Shown here: piece by piece, positions 7,013 to 15,727 of the stretch
Layout: each line of letters starts with the position of its first letter
Position numbering within the stretch: position 1 is the first letter of the stretch
Virus record (IMG/VR): IMGVR_UViG_3300010373_001364
Coordinates: 1 to 64,000 of that record
Length of the DNA stretch: 64,000 nt
Strand: one strand, 5' to 3'
Source: a virus
Translations under genes and position numbers: made by a program
The notes under the pieces: model-generated
Seen by the model: only the letters and a program-made list of their open reading frames with translations
Told to the model about the DNA's origin: nothing
Databases searched by the model: none

Positions 7013-8291
7013 CGAAATCTTGAACAGAAGTCCAATCGCCCCTCTTCGGTTGACGGAAGATTCGCATGGAAGGATACCAGGGCGAGTCTTCCCGATCCGC
7101 CTGCCACCTCCACTCAGCATCATAAGGTAAAAGCAGCCAGGTCTTTTTACCCATAGCACCAGCCAGGTGAGCTACAGCAGTATCGATAGTTATGATCAGG
7201 TCCATCTGATCCACCAAATCCGCTAGATCGCCAAAATCGTTGATCTTCATCTCCACTGTGCCGTAATGTTCAGCATCTCTTTGAAGATTGTAGAGCCTGA
7301 TGTCACGTCGGTCAATAATGGGATCAAAGAAGTCATGCGGCAACGATCTCTTAAAGGTGGAGAGGTAGGCTAAGCTGGCGGGATGTTGTACAACATTGAT
7401 AGAGCCGTCACACCTTTTGATGACTTGGATGTTGTTATCAAAAGACTTTACGGCGCGAGCTACGACACCGATCTTCATGTGGTCGCCGGGAACTTGAATT
7501 TTCCCAGGAGCCTTGATGTAAGGCTCATTGGGTATCTCATCAAAGAGGGATGGAAGACTCATGATCCGAATCGAGAGGTCTGGATCTGGACAATAGTGGC
7601 AATCATAGAGTTTCTCCAGTGCCCGTGGACAGTTGATATACACGATGGCACCTGCTTTCTCCAAGAGCTTACAGTAGCGGGAGAACATGATGAAATCACC
7701 ATAACCTTGTTCTGCAATTACCCTTACCTTTTTGCCTTTGAGGTCTTGTGGGTAAACAGGTTTTGGAAGATCACAGTGCAGCGGGATTCGCCATTCATAC
7801 TCCCGCCAACCCTTCTTGAAGTCTCCCATAGCCAGAAGAAGCAGGGCGTAGTTGAAGTGGACAAAGGCATTGTCCGGCTCGCACTCCAAAGCAGCTTCGT
7901 AAACATCCTTGGCGCGGTCATATCTCCTCTCGTCGGCAAGGATCATAGCCGCATTGCTTAGGGTCATGGCATCTCTAGGCTTTAGCTCACAGGCGGTACG
8001 GATAGCGCTTACTGCCTCCTGGTAGTTCCCAAGGTTACGATAGATACTCGCTAGGGTGGTGTAGTAAGCGGCATTACAGCGGTAGTGAGTTATTGCTTTC
8101 TTGGCGAGGTCCAGGGCGGTTTTGTGCTTGCCTTGGAGGTTGAGAATAAAGGCTATGGAGTGTAAAGCAGAATCCTCGTTGGGGTCCAGTGTTAGAATCG
8201 CATGGTAGAAATCCAGAGCTATTTGAAACTGATTGTAACAAAGAGCAGTATAGGCATTTTCTGATAGCTGCTTGATCTGTGCCTTACTCAT
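6918..8291 (-). CDS. TPR - GT9-like glycosyltransferase
   Basis: 457 residues. Residues 1-175 hold about five tetratricopeptide repeats (LDPNEDSALHSIA, CEPDNAFVHFNYALLLLAMGDFKKGW). The C-terminal half is GT-B/GT9-like: VRVIAEQGYGDFIMFSRY, a DLADLVDQMDLIITIDTAVAHLAGAMGK active-site block and LLLPYDAEWRW. Families with this layout include heptosyltransferase-like enzymes, some acting on proteins. With HldE at 26708 it could use ADP-heptose; that is inference. Its start overlaps the small gene upstream by 4 nt, and its 3' end overlaps the glycoside hydrolase gene antisense. Confidence 0.8.
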   Translation of the reverse strand: MSKAQIKQLSENAYTALCYNQFQIALDFYHAILTLDPNEDSALHSIAFILNLQGKHKTALDLAKKAITHYRCNAAYYTTLASIYRNLGNYQEAVSAIRTACELKPRDAMTLSNAAMILADERRYDRAKDVYEAALECEPDNAFVHFNYALLLLAMGDFKKGWREYEWRIPLHCDLPKPVYPQDLKGKKVRVIAEQGYGDFIMFSRYCKLLEKAGAIVYINCPRALEKLYDCHYCPDPDLSIRIMSLPSLFDEIPNEPYIKAPGKIQVPGDHMKIGVVARAVKSFDNNIQVIKRCDGSINVVQHPASLAYLSTFKRSLPHDFFDPIIDRRDIRLYNLQRDAEHYGTVEMKINDFGDLADLVDQMDLIITIDTAVAHLAGAMGKKTWLLLPYDAEWRWQADREDSPWYPSMRIFRQPKRGDWTSVQDFVIGALTERVTLRLGDKRDDSSKDSRYHYSNS

Positions 8292-8461
8292 ATTTCTCTG
8301 ATCCTCACTTTGTCGGCAATGTGTTTATCCCTCGGCAAAGGATGACAACGAGTTATCAACTTCAGGGGAAGTTTGATGATCTTCTTTTGGGTTATCATCA
8401 CTTCCATAGTGATGTTACTCCAGAGAGATTTCTCTGGTCGCAAAATCTTGTAGGGTTTCAT
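8288..8461 (-). CDS. Small unknown basic protein
   Basis: 57 residues, Lys/Arg/Ile-rich, with no recognised family. It was found by reading the apparently empty stretch 8292-8518 on the minus strand. An ATG with GAGGA 8 nt upstream opens a frame that ends in TGA, overlapping the next ATG as ATGA. That layout implies translational coupling to the TPR-glycosyltransferase gene. Short length keeps confidence moderate. Confidence 0.5.
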   Translation of the reverse strand: MKPYKILRPEKSLWSNITMEVMITQKKIIKLPLKLITRCHPLPRDKHIADKVRIREI

Positions 8462-8482
8462 GGGAAAGTTCCTCGTTCTGTA

Positions 8483-8490
8483 CCTAAATA
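8483..8490 (+). promoter_or_regulatory. T4-like late promoter with leader
   Basis: CCTAAATA matches the late octamer and lies 28 nt before ATG 8519. Here the leader carries a Shine-Dalgarno (AAGGA at 8509-8513), unlike the leaderless cases. It would drive the tail module. Confidence 0.55.
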
Positions 8491-8518
8491 CTAAGAGTTT
8501 GTTTCCTTAAGGATTGAT

Positions 8519-9496
8519 ATGCCGAAACATAACCAAGACGAATGTCTGCCACCTCAAGAAAATCCTAACATCGGTCAGGATGCTACATCTGACCAGTGTT
8601 CCGGTGTTCTACCGCCATCTCTGAAGAACGTCGCGGCAGAAATGCATCCTAAACCAAACCAAAAGGTAGGTTACGGTCACTTCGCCGATTGTGACCCCAT
8701 GCAAACGGGTCAGATCACCGAGAACATGATGAAGGAGCCGGTGCGGACACACGATGGCACCGTTATCTATCGCTACTCCAAGGCAATTCGCGGCGCGGAT
8801 GAAGCCGTCAAAGAGATGTTTAATAACTTGGTCTGCATTGATGAAATGGGCGATGTGGTTCCGGTGCCTATCATTTGGGGCACTCAGGAAAGAGCCGTAG
8901 CTCACGTTTTGCAGAACAACATTCGTCAAGACAGCAGCCTTGTGGTCGTCCGGTTGAAACTGCCCATGTTGTCAATCTACAACAGCGGCATCAGCTTCAA
9001 CCAAGACAGGTACATTTACCACCAGGCTATTGATTACTTCCGAAATATCCGCCCAGACAAAAAACCTGGCTTCACCACAATGGAAAATCGCCATGAACGT
9101 GACACGGTTTTTGGTGTTGCCAGGGGCATACCTATCGACATCAATTACCAGTTGACGGCGTGGACACTTTACGTCGAGGATATGAATCAAATCGTGGAGC
9201 AGGTACTTCTGAAATTCTCCCCTGTTGCATATATACAGGTGCAAGGTGTCCATAATTGGGAAGTCATAGCAAAGCTAGACTCCATTGGCAACAACCTTGA
9301 GACAGAGCCAGGCGACCAACAGTTGAGGTTGGTGAAGTTTCAGTTCGGTATTACCGTTGAGTCCTTCATCCCACAGCCGATTGTTAGGAAGAAGGCTGTG
9401 CTAGACCAGAGGATTGATATCGTCAATGGTCTGAGCGAGGAAGAGATCACGGAAGTGCTGGGCAGATTGGAAAAAACGGTCAGTGACAAAAGTTGA
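8519..9496 (+). CDS. gp15-like tail completion / sheath stabiliser protein
   Basis: 325 residues. After a 75-residue polar extension, the core has IYRYSKAIRGADEAVKEMFNNL, then VPIIWGTQERA, RLKLPMLSIYN and VEDMNQIVEQVLLKFSP. T4 gp15 shows the same order of features (R.P........ED.FQIVEQILPYF). In T4, gp15 caps the tail and links it to the neck. A shorter paralogue lies at 20730. The position just before sheath and tube genes fits. The start follows AAGGA. Confidence 0.7.
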   Translation: MPKHNQDECLPPQENPNIGQDATSDQCSGVLPPSLKNVAAEMHPKPNQKVGYGHFADCDPMQTGQITENMMKEPVRTHDGTVIYRYSKAIRGADEAVKEMFNNLVCIDEMGDVVPVPIIWGTQERAVAHVLQNNIRQDSSLVVVRLKLPMLSIYNSGISFNQDRYIYHQAIDYFRNIRPDKKPGFTTMENRHERDTVFGVARGIPIDINYQLTAWTLYVEDMNQIVEQVLLKFSPVAYIQVQGVHNWEVIAKLDSIGNNLETEPGDQQLRLVKFQFGITVESFIPQPIVRKKAVLDQRIDIVNGLSEEEITEVLGRLEKTVSDKS

Positions 9497-9502
9497 GGTC
9501 AG

Positions 9503-9712
9503 ATGATTCGCATTGAAAATAGAGGAAGAGGTCCAGTGCAGCTTGTGGTTCGCTCAAAGGTTCACAATGGTGGGTTCACCACACTAAACATCCCTGGAGT
9601 GGGTGCTGGTAAAAACTTCTACGATCTTGAGGACGAACTCATGACGGAATATGTGGAGAGATCCGAGAAAAAGGGCGAGATCACCACTAAGTATGTAAAC
9701 ACTGTTAATTGA
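9503..9712 (+). CDS. Small tail-module protein
   Basis: 69 residues, beta-rich, with an LEDELMTEYVERSEKKGEI segment. It sits 6 nt after the gp15-like gene and 13 nt before the sheath gene. No family is recognised. By position a small tail or sheath-associated protein is likely. Confidence 0.55.
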   Translation: MIRIENRGRGPVQLVVRSKVHNGGFTTLNIPGVGAGKNFYDLEDELMTEYVERSEKKGEITTKYVNTVN

Positions 9713-9725
9713 GGGAGAGTAACAC

Positions 9726-12125
9726 ATGGCGATTCTCTTGGGATTCCCACCAACTAATACGATCAGTCCAAGTGTTCGTATTACCGAACTTGACCTTAGC
9801 TTCGTGGCTTCTACCCCTGCTCCGAATATCGCGGGCTTGGTAGGTTTTGCTACGAAGGGTCCGATCAATGTGCCGACCTTGATTACTTCTACTCGACAGT
9901 TGCACAAGGTCTTCGGCTACCCGTTGACGACTTTGACTGCTCCATATCTGATTTATGCAGCGGAGCAGTACCTGTCTGTTTCCACTCAGCTTTATATTGT
10001 CCGTTGCGGCGCAACTGATCCGCTGAGTGGTGACTTGGCGCTAACTGCCGGTATCGAGGTTCCAAGTGCCGGTGGTCCTGTGACCATCGTGTCAAATGCG
10101 GCTTACCCCTATGCACCAAATAACGACAGCTTCTTCCGTTGGAGGTTGAACGGCGCTCTCTCCCAGAAGTTGCTAGTCGTCCTGTCACCAGCCGACCGCC
10201 CCGCTCCGAACACGGGCGTATCTTATGATACTGCTGGCTTGGTAAGTGCCCTGAATGCTCAATTGGTGCCGCAGGATGGTATCACTTTCTACGCCGATCC
10301 AACAACGGGTAACATCGCAGTCAAGACCACTTTCAGCTATGGTCCTACTGCCACGCTTGAATTGGTGTCTGTAAAGAACGCCATGTATGGTCCGACCGTA
10401 ACGGTAAACTCCGGTACTGGTGCTATCACCTTGACCAACAGCGTCTTTGGTTTGGGTTTGGGCATGTTGCCAGCCCAGAACGTCGGTACTTTGAGTAAAT
10501 ACCCGAATAATAGCTACCAGACGGCGGGCACCTACGATCTATCTGGTGTAACGAACCCGAACTTGCAGGTTGTTGTTGATGGAACTGGTTCCAGTGCAAT
10601 TGACCTTGTGGTTCAGACCGTGACTTTGACCGCCAAGTCGTATACGGCAATTACCCTGGCAGCGGCTATCAACAACTATGTGAGTGCCAACCTCCCAGGT
10701 GGCTTCCAGGCATACGTCGTGGGCAACAACGTCGCCTTGACGACGAACAGCAGTGGAAATGATGCCCGCATTTTGGTGAAGTCTTCTAGCACCATCGCCG
10801 CTCTGCTTGGTCTATCCACTGCCACCGTGCTTGGTAGCAGCCCGCAGGGTGCAGCGAGCGATACGACCACCTACAACGATGGTATTGTCACCGGCTCTAC
10901 CAACACGACGAGTGCCGATGTATTCAACTTGACCGCCGAATCTCCTGGTACGACTGGTAACTTAACCCAGGTTGTTATTACCAACAACGTCGCTGCCGGT
11001 AGCTTCAACATTCAGGTTTACTCCAACGGTGCTAACGTCGAGTCTTGGGGCAACTTGGTATTGAACGACCCGACGAGCAGGCTGTACGCCGACGCTTTCT
11101 TGGCTTTGGTTTCCAGCTACGTCCGCACCGTAACCAACACGACTGTGACCGGCTTGCCGGCACCGGGAACTTATTCCCTAAGCGGTGGTACAGACGGTAT
11201 TCCAAGTGATCCAGACTCTCAGGATCAGTTGATCATCGGTAGTGATATCTCTATGACTGGTATGCAGGCTTTCAGCGACCCTGAGCAGGTTGACATCGAC
11301 TTGGTTGCTGTTCCGGGTCATAGCAGCACAGCAGTCGTAACCTCCTTGATCAACCTCTGTGCCCAGAGTCGCCAAGACTGCATGGCAATCATTGATCCCC
11401 CATTCGCCTTCACGGTTGACGAAATTGTTGCATGGCAGAACGGTACTCACCCGTTGAACAATGTTCAATTTGATAGCAGCTATGCAGCACTGTATTGGCC
11501 TTGGGTTAAGGTTCAGGACACCTACAATCAGATCAGTGTCTGGGTGCCACCATCCGGCTCCGTGATTGCAACCTATGTGTTGAACGACCTCCTCGGCGCA
11601 CCTTGGATGGCTCCAGCAGGTTTGAATCGTGGTGCTGTACCTAACGTCGAGGCTGTGTATTCCGCGCCTACCGGCGAGCAGCGTGATGAGATGTACGGTG
11701 GTGTCAACGCCATCAACCCGATCATTCAGTTCCCAGGTACTGTAGGCTTCTACATCTGGGGTCAGAAGACATTGCAGCGTAAGCAGTCGGCTCTGAACCG
11801 CGTCAATGTCCGTCGCTGTATGTTGTACATCGAGAAGACGATCAAGGAACAATCTCGTTTCTTGTTGTTTGAACCAAATGACAGCACCCTTCAGGGTCAG
11901 TTCACAAGGATTGCTGGTCAGGTCTTGGACAATGTTAAGACCCAGCGTGGCTTGTACGACTTCTTCATCAAGTGCGATGCCGAATTGAACACGCCTGATG
12001 TGATTGAACAGAACCAGTTGAGAGCGCAAATTGGTGTACAACCAGTTTACGCCGCAGAATTTATCTTGATTGAGTTCACGGTTAATGCACCGGGAAGCTT
12101 CACTGCACCAGCTAATACCTTCTAA
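9726..12125 (+). CDS. Contractile tail sheath protein (gp18-like)
   Basis: 799 residues. The N-terminus has the sheath pattern SPSVRITELDLSF...NIAGLVGFATKGPINVPTLITS...FGYP. The C-terminal conserved domain shows YAALYWPWVKV, VWVPPSG, GLNRGAV, NAINPI, GFYIWGQKTL, VNVRRCMLYIEKTI and LQGQFTRIAGQVLDNVKTQRGLYDFFIKCD. About 350 residues between are Ser/Thr/Gly-rich inserted domains on the sheath surface. The protein polymerises around the tube and contracts at injection. The Shine-Dalgarno is GAGGGAGA. Confidence 0.93.
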   Translation: MAILLGFPPTNTISPSVRITELDLSFVASTPAPNIAGLVGFATKGPINVPTLITSTRQLHKVFGYPLTTLTAPYLIYAAEQYLSVSTQLYIVRCGATDPLSGDLALTAGIEVPSAGGPVTIVSNAAYPYAPNNDSFFRWRLNGALSQKLLVVLSPADRPAPNTGVSYDTAGLVSALNAQLVPQDGITFYADPTTGNIAVKTTFSYGPTATLELVSVKNAMYGPTVTVNSGTGAITLTNSVFGLGLGMLPAQNVGTLSKYPNNSYQTAGTYDLSGVTNPNLQVVVDGTGSSAIDLVVQTVTLTAKSYTAITLAAAINNYVSANLPGGFQAYVVGNNVALTTNSSGNDARILVKSSSTIAALLGLSTATVLGSSPQGAASDTTTYNDGIVTGSTNTTSADVFNLTAESPGTTGNLTQVVITNNVAAGSFNIQVYSNGANVESWGNLVLNDPTSRLYADAFLALVSSYVRTVTNTTVTGLPAPGTYSLSGGTDGIPSDPDSQDQLIIGSDISMTGMQAFSDPEQVDIDLVAVPGHSSTAVVTSLINLCAQSRQDCMAIIDPPFAFTVDEIVAWQNGTHPLNNVQFDSSYAALYWPWVKVQDTYNQISVWVPPSGSVIATYVLNDLLGAPWMAPAGLNRGAVPNVEAVYSAPTGEQRDEMYGGVNAINPIIQFPGTVGFYIWGQKTLQRKQSALNRVNVRRCMLYIEKTIKEQSRFLLFEPNDSTLQGQFTRIAGQVLDNVKTQRGLYDFFIKCDAELNTPDVIEQNQLRAQIGVQPVYAAEFILIEFTVNAPGSFTAPANTF

Positions 12126-12136
12126 GGAGATGAAAT

Positions 12137-12790
12137 ATGGCAACTAACACTAGCCTTTTTGGTGCGCAACCCACCATTCAAGCGGGGCAAAAAAGGAACA
12201 TGGGTCTGGGTTCTTTGGGACTTGCGACCACCTCTATCAAGAGAAAGTTCCGTTGGACGTTGGTAATTTACCCTTACTGCAATGGTATCGGTCCAGTGGG
12301 TCCGAACTTCTGCAAGGTGGCTTCACGTCCCAACTATGACATTGAGGAGACGGAACTAAACTTCCTTAATGCAAAGACATGGATCGCCGGTAAGTTGACC
12401 TGGCAGTCCATCACGGCGACATTCATTGACGCCGGTGCTGTTGAAATTCAGAACCTGTATATGTGGATTGGAACGAACGCCCGCTTGGATAACAACCAGG
12501 CTTTCTTCCAGGGCACCACATTTCAGGATTACGCAGCCCAGGCAGAGTTGACCCTCTTCACAGGTTGCGGTATGCCGATGGAGTCTTGGCTGCTTGGAAA
12601 CGTATGGCCACAGGCTGTTAACTTCGGTGAATTGGATTACACCTCTTCCGAAGAGGCAACAATTGAATTGACCTTGCGTTACGATAGCGTGAAGTATTTC
12701 AGCTACTGCCCACAGGTCACTTTCGCGTCTTGCTGCAATCCATGCACAGTCGCTCCTGCTACAGGAAATTCCTTGGCTGCCGTTCAGTGA
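12137..12790 (+). CDS. Tail tube protein (gp19-like), copy 1
   Basis: 217 residues. Shared features with the next gene are KRKFRWTLVIYPYC, RPNYDIEE, WQSITATFID, a TLFTGCGMPMESW loop and WPQAVNFGELDYTSSEEATIELTLRYD. This is the gp19-type tube fold that polymerises inside the sheath. It is placed directly after the sheath gene as in T4. The Cys-rich end (CCNPC) is unusual for a tube protein. AAGGAG precedes the ATG. Confidence 0.85.
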   Translation: MATNTSLFGAQPTIQAGQKRNMGLGSLGLATTSIKRKFRWTLVIYPYCNGIGPVGPNFCKVASRPNYDIEETELNFLNAKTWIAGKLTWQSITATFIDAGAVEIQNLYMWIGTNARLDNNQAFFQGTTFQDYAAQAELTLFTGCGMPMESWLLGNVWPQAVNFGELDYTSSEEATIELTLRYDSVKYFSYCPQVTFASCCNPCTVAPATGNSLAAVQ

Positions 12791-12815
12791 TAGTCAAGAA
12801 ATTGAATACTGTAAT

Positions 12816-12848
12816 AAATACGGTAGGTGCCAAACACCTACCGTATTT
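12816..12848 (+). terminator. Hairpin terminator between the two tube genes
   Basis: A 14-bp perfect stem AAATACGGTAGGTG/CACCTACCGTATTT with loop CCAAA ends in TTTTC. The T-tract is short, so it may only partly terminate and thus set the ratio of the two tube proteins. The upstream arm includes AATAAATA, similar to a late promoter octamer. Confidence 0.65.
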
Positions 12849-12866
12849 TCATTTCTAGGGGAAACA

Positions 12867-13517
12867 ATGGGCGTAAACATGGGAATGCACCCCCTTCTTG
12901 TCAAGGGTGGCGATAAGAGAAAGTTCCGCTGGATGTTTAGTATTCAGCCGTATGTTGGGGATCAGGTTTCCATGTTGCCACCTCTTAAGAGCGCACGCCC
13001 CAACGTCTCCTTCAAGGAATACCAAGCCGAACACATTCACGAAACGATTTACTTCCCAGGAAAAGTGGAATGGCAGACGGTAGACTTGTCTTTGTACGAC
13101 ATCAAATGCAAAGAAAACCCCATCTATGAATGGATGAAGCTGATCTACAACCCGGACCCAGATGCACCTTCCGGGTTTGGGGCGACTGGAGGTTTTTATG
13201 GTCCGTCTCTATCTCAACAATCAGGCGGAACACAGTACAAGACCACGGCGCAGGTGACTATGTACAATGGCTGTGGCGATACTCTGGAGACGTGGATCTA
13301 CATGAACGCATACCCCGCTAAGATTGATTGGGGTGATTTGGATATGTCGTCCAACGACCTGACCACAGCAGATATCACTTTGCGTTTCGACAGGGCTTAC
13401 ATACTTCAGAGTACGCCATTCCAACAGCAGGGTGGAGGTGGCGGTGCATTTGGTGCTGCGCCGTCAATTCCCAAAAACTTGCTGTTAAACAACATAGGTG
13501 GAACGGGAGGGTTTTAA
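12867..13517 (+). CDS. Tail tube-like protein, copy 2
   Basis: 216 residues, clearly paralogous to the preceding gene: KRKFRWMFSIQPYV, RPNVSFKEY, WQTVDLSLYD, TMYNGCGDTLETW, YPAKIDWGDLDMSSNDLTTADITLRFD. It ends in a Gly-rich tail. It could be a second tube subunit or a tube-initiator or terminator analogue. A terminator-like hairpin separates it from copy 1. The 3' end overlaps the convergent gene by 4 nt. Confidence 0.8.
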   Translation: MGVNMGMHPLLVKGGDKRKFRWMFSIQPYVGDQVSMLPPLKSARPNVSFKEYQAEHIHETIYFPGKVEWQTVDLSLYDIKCKENPIYEWMKLIYNPDPDAPSGFGATGGFYGPSLSQQSGGTQYKTTAQVTMYNGCGDTLETWIYMNAYPAKIDWGDLDMSSNDLTTADITLRFDRAYILQSTPFQQQGGGGGAFGAAPSIPKNLLLNNIGGTGGF

Positions 13518-13756
13518 GTCTCCTCATCCTCCCAACCAAGGTCGCCCTGAAGGAGCATTTTGCACTCCTTCAGAGCGTCCTCAAGTTGCTTGGGTTTCCA
13601 TCCCAATTCTCTACAGGCTGCTGATTTGTTGAGCCTACCTTTTTTGGTGTAGCTGTCGTCCATTAAAAGGACATCAACAAGCTGACCATAGCCTCGATCT
13701 ATCAGCTTCTGAATTAGTTCCTGTCTTTCAAGTAGTTCGGTGAATGCTTTTTTCAT
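13514..13756 (-). CDS. Possible gp33-like late transcription co-activator
   Basis: 80 residues. It has a helical N-terminus (LLERQELIQKLIDRGYG) and a helix-turn-helix-like centre (KKGRLNKSAACRELGWKPKQLEDAL). T4-type gp33 is a small protein bridging the sliding clamp and RNA polymerase, and some relatives share a TKKGR.NKS motif as I recall it. Location next to the gp55-type sigma gene on the same strand supports this. It could equally be an unrelated DNA-binding protein. Confidence 0.45.
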   Translation of the reverse strand: MKKAFTELLERQELIQKLIDRGYGQLVDVLLMDDSYTKKGRLNKSAACRELGWKPKQLEDALKECKMLLQGDLGWEDEET

Positions 13757-13793
13757 ACTGATACATTAACTATAGATGCCATTTAGCATCTTG

Positions 13794-14273
13794 TCAATCG
13801 TCATGATCGTAGTTGTTGCCACCACGACGGACAGCTTCAGCTATAAGGCTGAAGATGCGATCCTGGTTTATCTTGCTGAGGAAGTCGTAGTAGCGTTCTT
13901 TGAGTTGTTTGTAGTTCTTGGCAGTGCGGTACAGTTGACGGAAGTGGTTTAGTGTGCAGGTAGTGAAATAGTTAAATGCTTTACTTTTGTTGCCAGATTC
14001 GGTAACGTAGTTAGGATCAAAGCAATTCAGCTTCTCAAAGCAAATCATGACGCCTTCTTGCATCATGTCATCGCGGTCGATCAATTGAAACTTGAATGCG
14101 CGGATTATGTTGTCGGCAAGGATATAAAAAGCCTCGGCAAGTTGGTGTTCTGCTTTGCCGAAATCGACTGGCTTTTTCTTGCGGACCCGGTGATACTTCT
14201 TGAAATTGGCAATCAACTCCTCGAAGACTTTGTTGTTGAGATACTCAATAGACATAGAGGTTCCATGTTGCAT
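13794..14273 (-). CDS. gp55-type late sigma factor
   Basis: 159 residues. IEYLNNKVFEELI near the start matches the YVNNKELL block of T4 gp55. Then RDDMMQEGVMICFEKLNCFDP and SKAFNYFTTCTLNHFRQLYR are the sigma region-2-like core that reads the late -10 octamer. It should direct host RNA polymerase to the CTANATA-type promoters found across this window. Starts at 14309, 14273 and 14255 are all possible with weak Shine-Dalgarno. A TATAGATA octamer on the same strand at 14379-14386 may drive it with a long leader. Confidence 0.8.
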   Translation of the reverse strand: MQHGTSMSIEYLNNKVFEELIANFKKYHRVRKKKPVDFGKAEHQLAEAFYILADNIIRAFKFQLIDRDDMMQEGVMICFEKLNCFDPNYVTESGNKSKAFNYFTTCTLNHFRQLYRTAKNYKQLKERYYDFLSKINQDRIFSLIAEAVRRGGNNYDHDD

Positions 14274-14423
14274 GGTGACTCGACTGTCTTTCGACGCCCT
14301 TTGAGACACATGCTCAGCGGCGTACTTTCATTCATGCAACACAGGATGGCTCTTGCTTTCGCACCGTGTATATTTCGGTATCTATATGTGTAGTACCCCA
14401 ACTTGAGAAAATGTGAGGGAAAA

Positions 14424-14612
14424 ATGGAACCCATACAAGTTTTCCTTGAGATGCTCCAGTATCCCAACTCTCCTAAAGTATACAGGTCGCTACGCGACCT
14501 GTATCATCAGATAGGAAAGTCTCATGAATCCAAAGCTTTTTCACATCTTTTGGAAGTGAAATTCAACGAGTTGCCAGATGATAACAACACTGATACTCAC
14601 CAAAGACCATGA
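14424..14612 (+). CDS. Small TPR-like protein
   Basis: 62 residues with one TPR-like helix pair (YRSLRDLYHQIGKSHESKAFSHLLE). GAGGGAAAA precedes the ATG, favouring 14424 over an upstream TTG. It overlaps the next gene by 35 nt in another frame. No family is recognised. It may assist the glycosyltransferase that follows. Confidence 0.5.
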   Translation: MEPIQVFLEMLQYPNSPKVYRSLRDLYHQIGKSHESKAFSHLLEVKFNELPDDNNTDTHQRP

Positions 14613-15543
14613 AGACATCATTCTCTCCACATTAGAAAGTGTCAAAAACCTTGGTCCTATCTTAATTGCCGATCTCGGCAGCAAGGATGAAACACGATCC
14701 GTTTGTGAAAGTACGGGTGCCAAAGTATACAACACACCTTTCAACTACAACTATAGTGCCATCCGCAACAATCTAGCAGCAAAAGCCACTACAGAGTGGT
14801 TGTTTTGGCTTAATCCCGGCGAGCTTCTTGCTTCCGGTCATGAGTATTTCGAGATCGAAAAGCCCGATCCCATGTATAGGGTAATGGTCCTCAAAGACGA
14901 TCTCCTCATGAAACAATCTCGTCTTTTTAGAAAAGGTGTAACAAAGTTTGTAAAGCCGGTCTTTGAGGAAATGGAGCCAGACCTTTCTGAGCAGACACTT
15001 CCCATTGTGATAACAGGGGAAGAGAAGTCTGATCACAAAACAATCACTGACTGCATTTTAAGATGGAGAGATAAAGAACCACTATCACCAGAACCCCTCT
15101 ACTACACCGCCTGTTTACAACTCATGTCCAGGCAGTATGAGCAGTTCCTTGGTACGGCTGAGCAGTTCTTGTTCTTGAAAAGAGGGATTGACGCAAGTGT
15201 AGTATTGACAAAGTATTACATAGCGTCCCTGGTGAGGAAAAGAAATGTGGGCAAGGCACTCCAGTTGACCTTGGAGTGCCTTGCCGCCTACCCTCTGATG
15301 GCAGAATTCTGGTGTATGTTAGGCGATTTATACCTGTTCTTCATCAAGGAGTATGACAGGGCGTACCAGTTTTACGAGAACGCAGTGATCCTTGGCAGTC
15401 AACGTCTGGCTGAGGACACGATGCCGATGGAAATAAGCAAGTACGATGAGTATCCGAAGCGGATGATGGCGGCGATTCAGCAGGTGATCCGCAAGGTCGT
15501 CCAAGTAGATAAAGATTCCTTAAGTGAAGACATAGAAACGTGA
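14578..15543 (+). CDS. GT2-family glycosyltransferase with C-terminal TPR-like region
   Basis: 321 residues. The N-terminal 130 residues are GT-A: MITTLILTKDHEDIILSTL, ILIADLGSKDETRSVCE, YSAIRNNLAA and EWLFWLNPGE, the last being the DxD-like metal site region (here NPGE). The C-terminal 150 residues are helical repeats (ALQLTLECLAAYPLMAEFWCMLGDLYLF). This layout resembles SunS-type enzymes that glycosylate peptides or proteins. The acceptor and sugar are unknown. The 3' end is overlapped antisense by the next gene. Confidence 0.7.
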   Translation: MITTLILTKDHEDIILSTLESVKNLGPILIADLGSKDETRSVCESTGAKVYNTPFNYNYSAIRNNLAAKATTEWLFWLNPGELLASGHEYFEIEKPDPMYRVMVLKDDLLMKQSRLFRKGVTKFVKPVFEEMEPDLSEQTLPIVITGEEKSDHKTITDCILRWRDKEPLSPEPLYYTACLQLMSRQYEQFLGTAEQFLFLKRGIDASVVLTKYYIASLVRKRNVGKALQLTLECLAAYPLMAEFWCMLGDLYLFFIKEYDRAYQFYENAVILGSQRLAEDTMPMEISKYDEYPKRMMAAIQQVIRKVVQVDKDSLSEDIET

Positions 15544-15727
15544 TGTTTGCCACCACGCCGCCACAACTCTGCACCCAGGTATTGAAGACAATACCAAAAC
15601 AAGAAGCAACAGCCCCACAGCAGTAAGAGATTTTCTTATGTTTGCTGCTGAGGAGCCACAGGTTTGTCACCACCAGCAGGAAGATCGCCCAATCCAGACC
15701 CCAATACCTGAAAATGATCTCTATCAT
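15344..15727 (-). CDS. Small membrane protein, PnuC-like
   Basis: 127 residues. The first 80 form about three hydrophobic helices (GLDWAIFLLVVTNLWLL, CCGAVASCFGIVFNTWV, GVVANITFLCLHLRNLYLL). The spacing and the closing N..F...LN/HLR.LY pattern resemble small PnuC-like phage membrane proteins. The last 45 residues are polar, have no membrane character, and lie antisense to the glycosyltransferase 3' end; they may be recent extension. It overlaps the CoaD-like gene by 4 nt. A link to NAD or coenzyme supply is speculative. Confidence 0.55.
   Translation of the reverse strand: MIEIIFRYWGLDWAIFLLVVTNLWLLSSKHKKISYCCGAVASCFGIVFNTWVQSCGGVVANITFLCLHLRNLYLLGRPCGSPAESPPSSASDTHRTCLFPSASCPQPDVDCQGSLRSRKTGTPCHTP

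Noticed and set aside
8279-8494. 71-codon plus-strand frame before the tail module
   Set aside because: It lacks a start context; the minus-strand frame 8461-8288 has a ribosome binding site and coupling to the next gene.
11178-12143. Long minus-strand frame (321 codons) opposite the sheath gene
   Set aside because: It is antisense to a confidently identified sheath gene and has no motifs; it is a codon-bias shadow.
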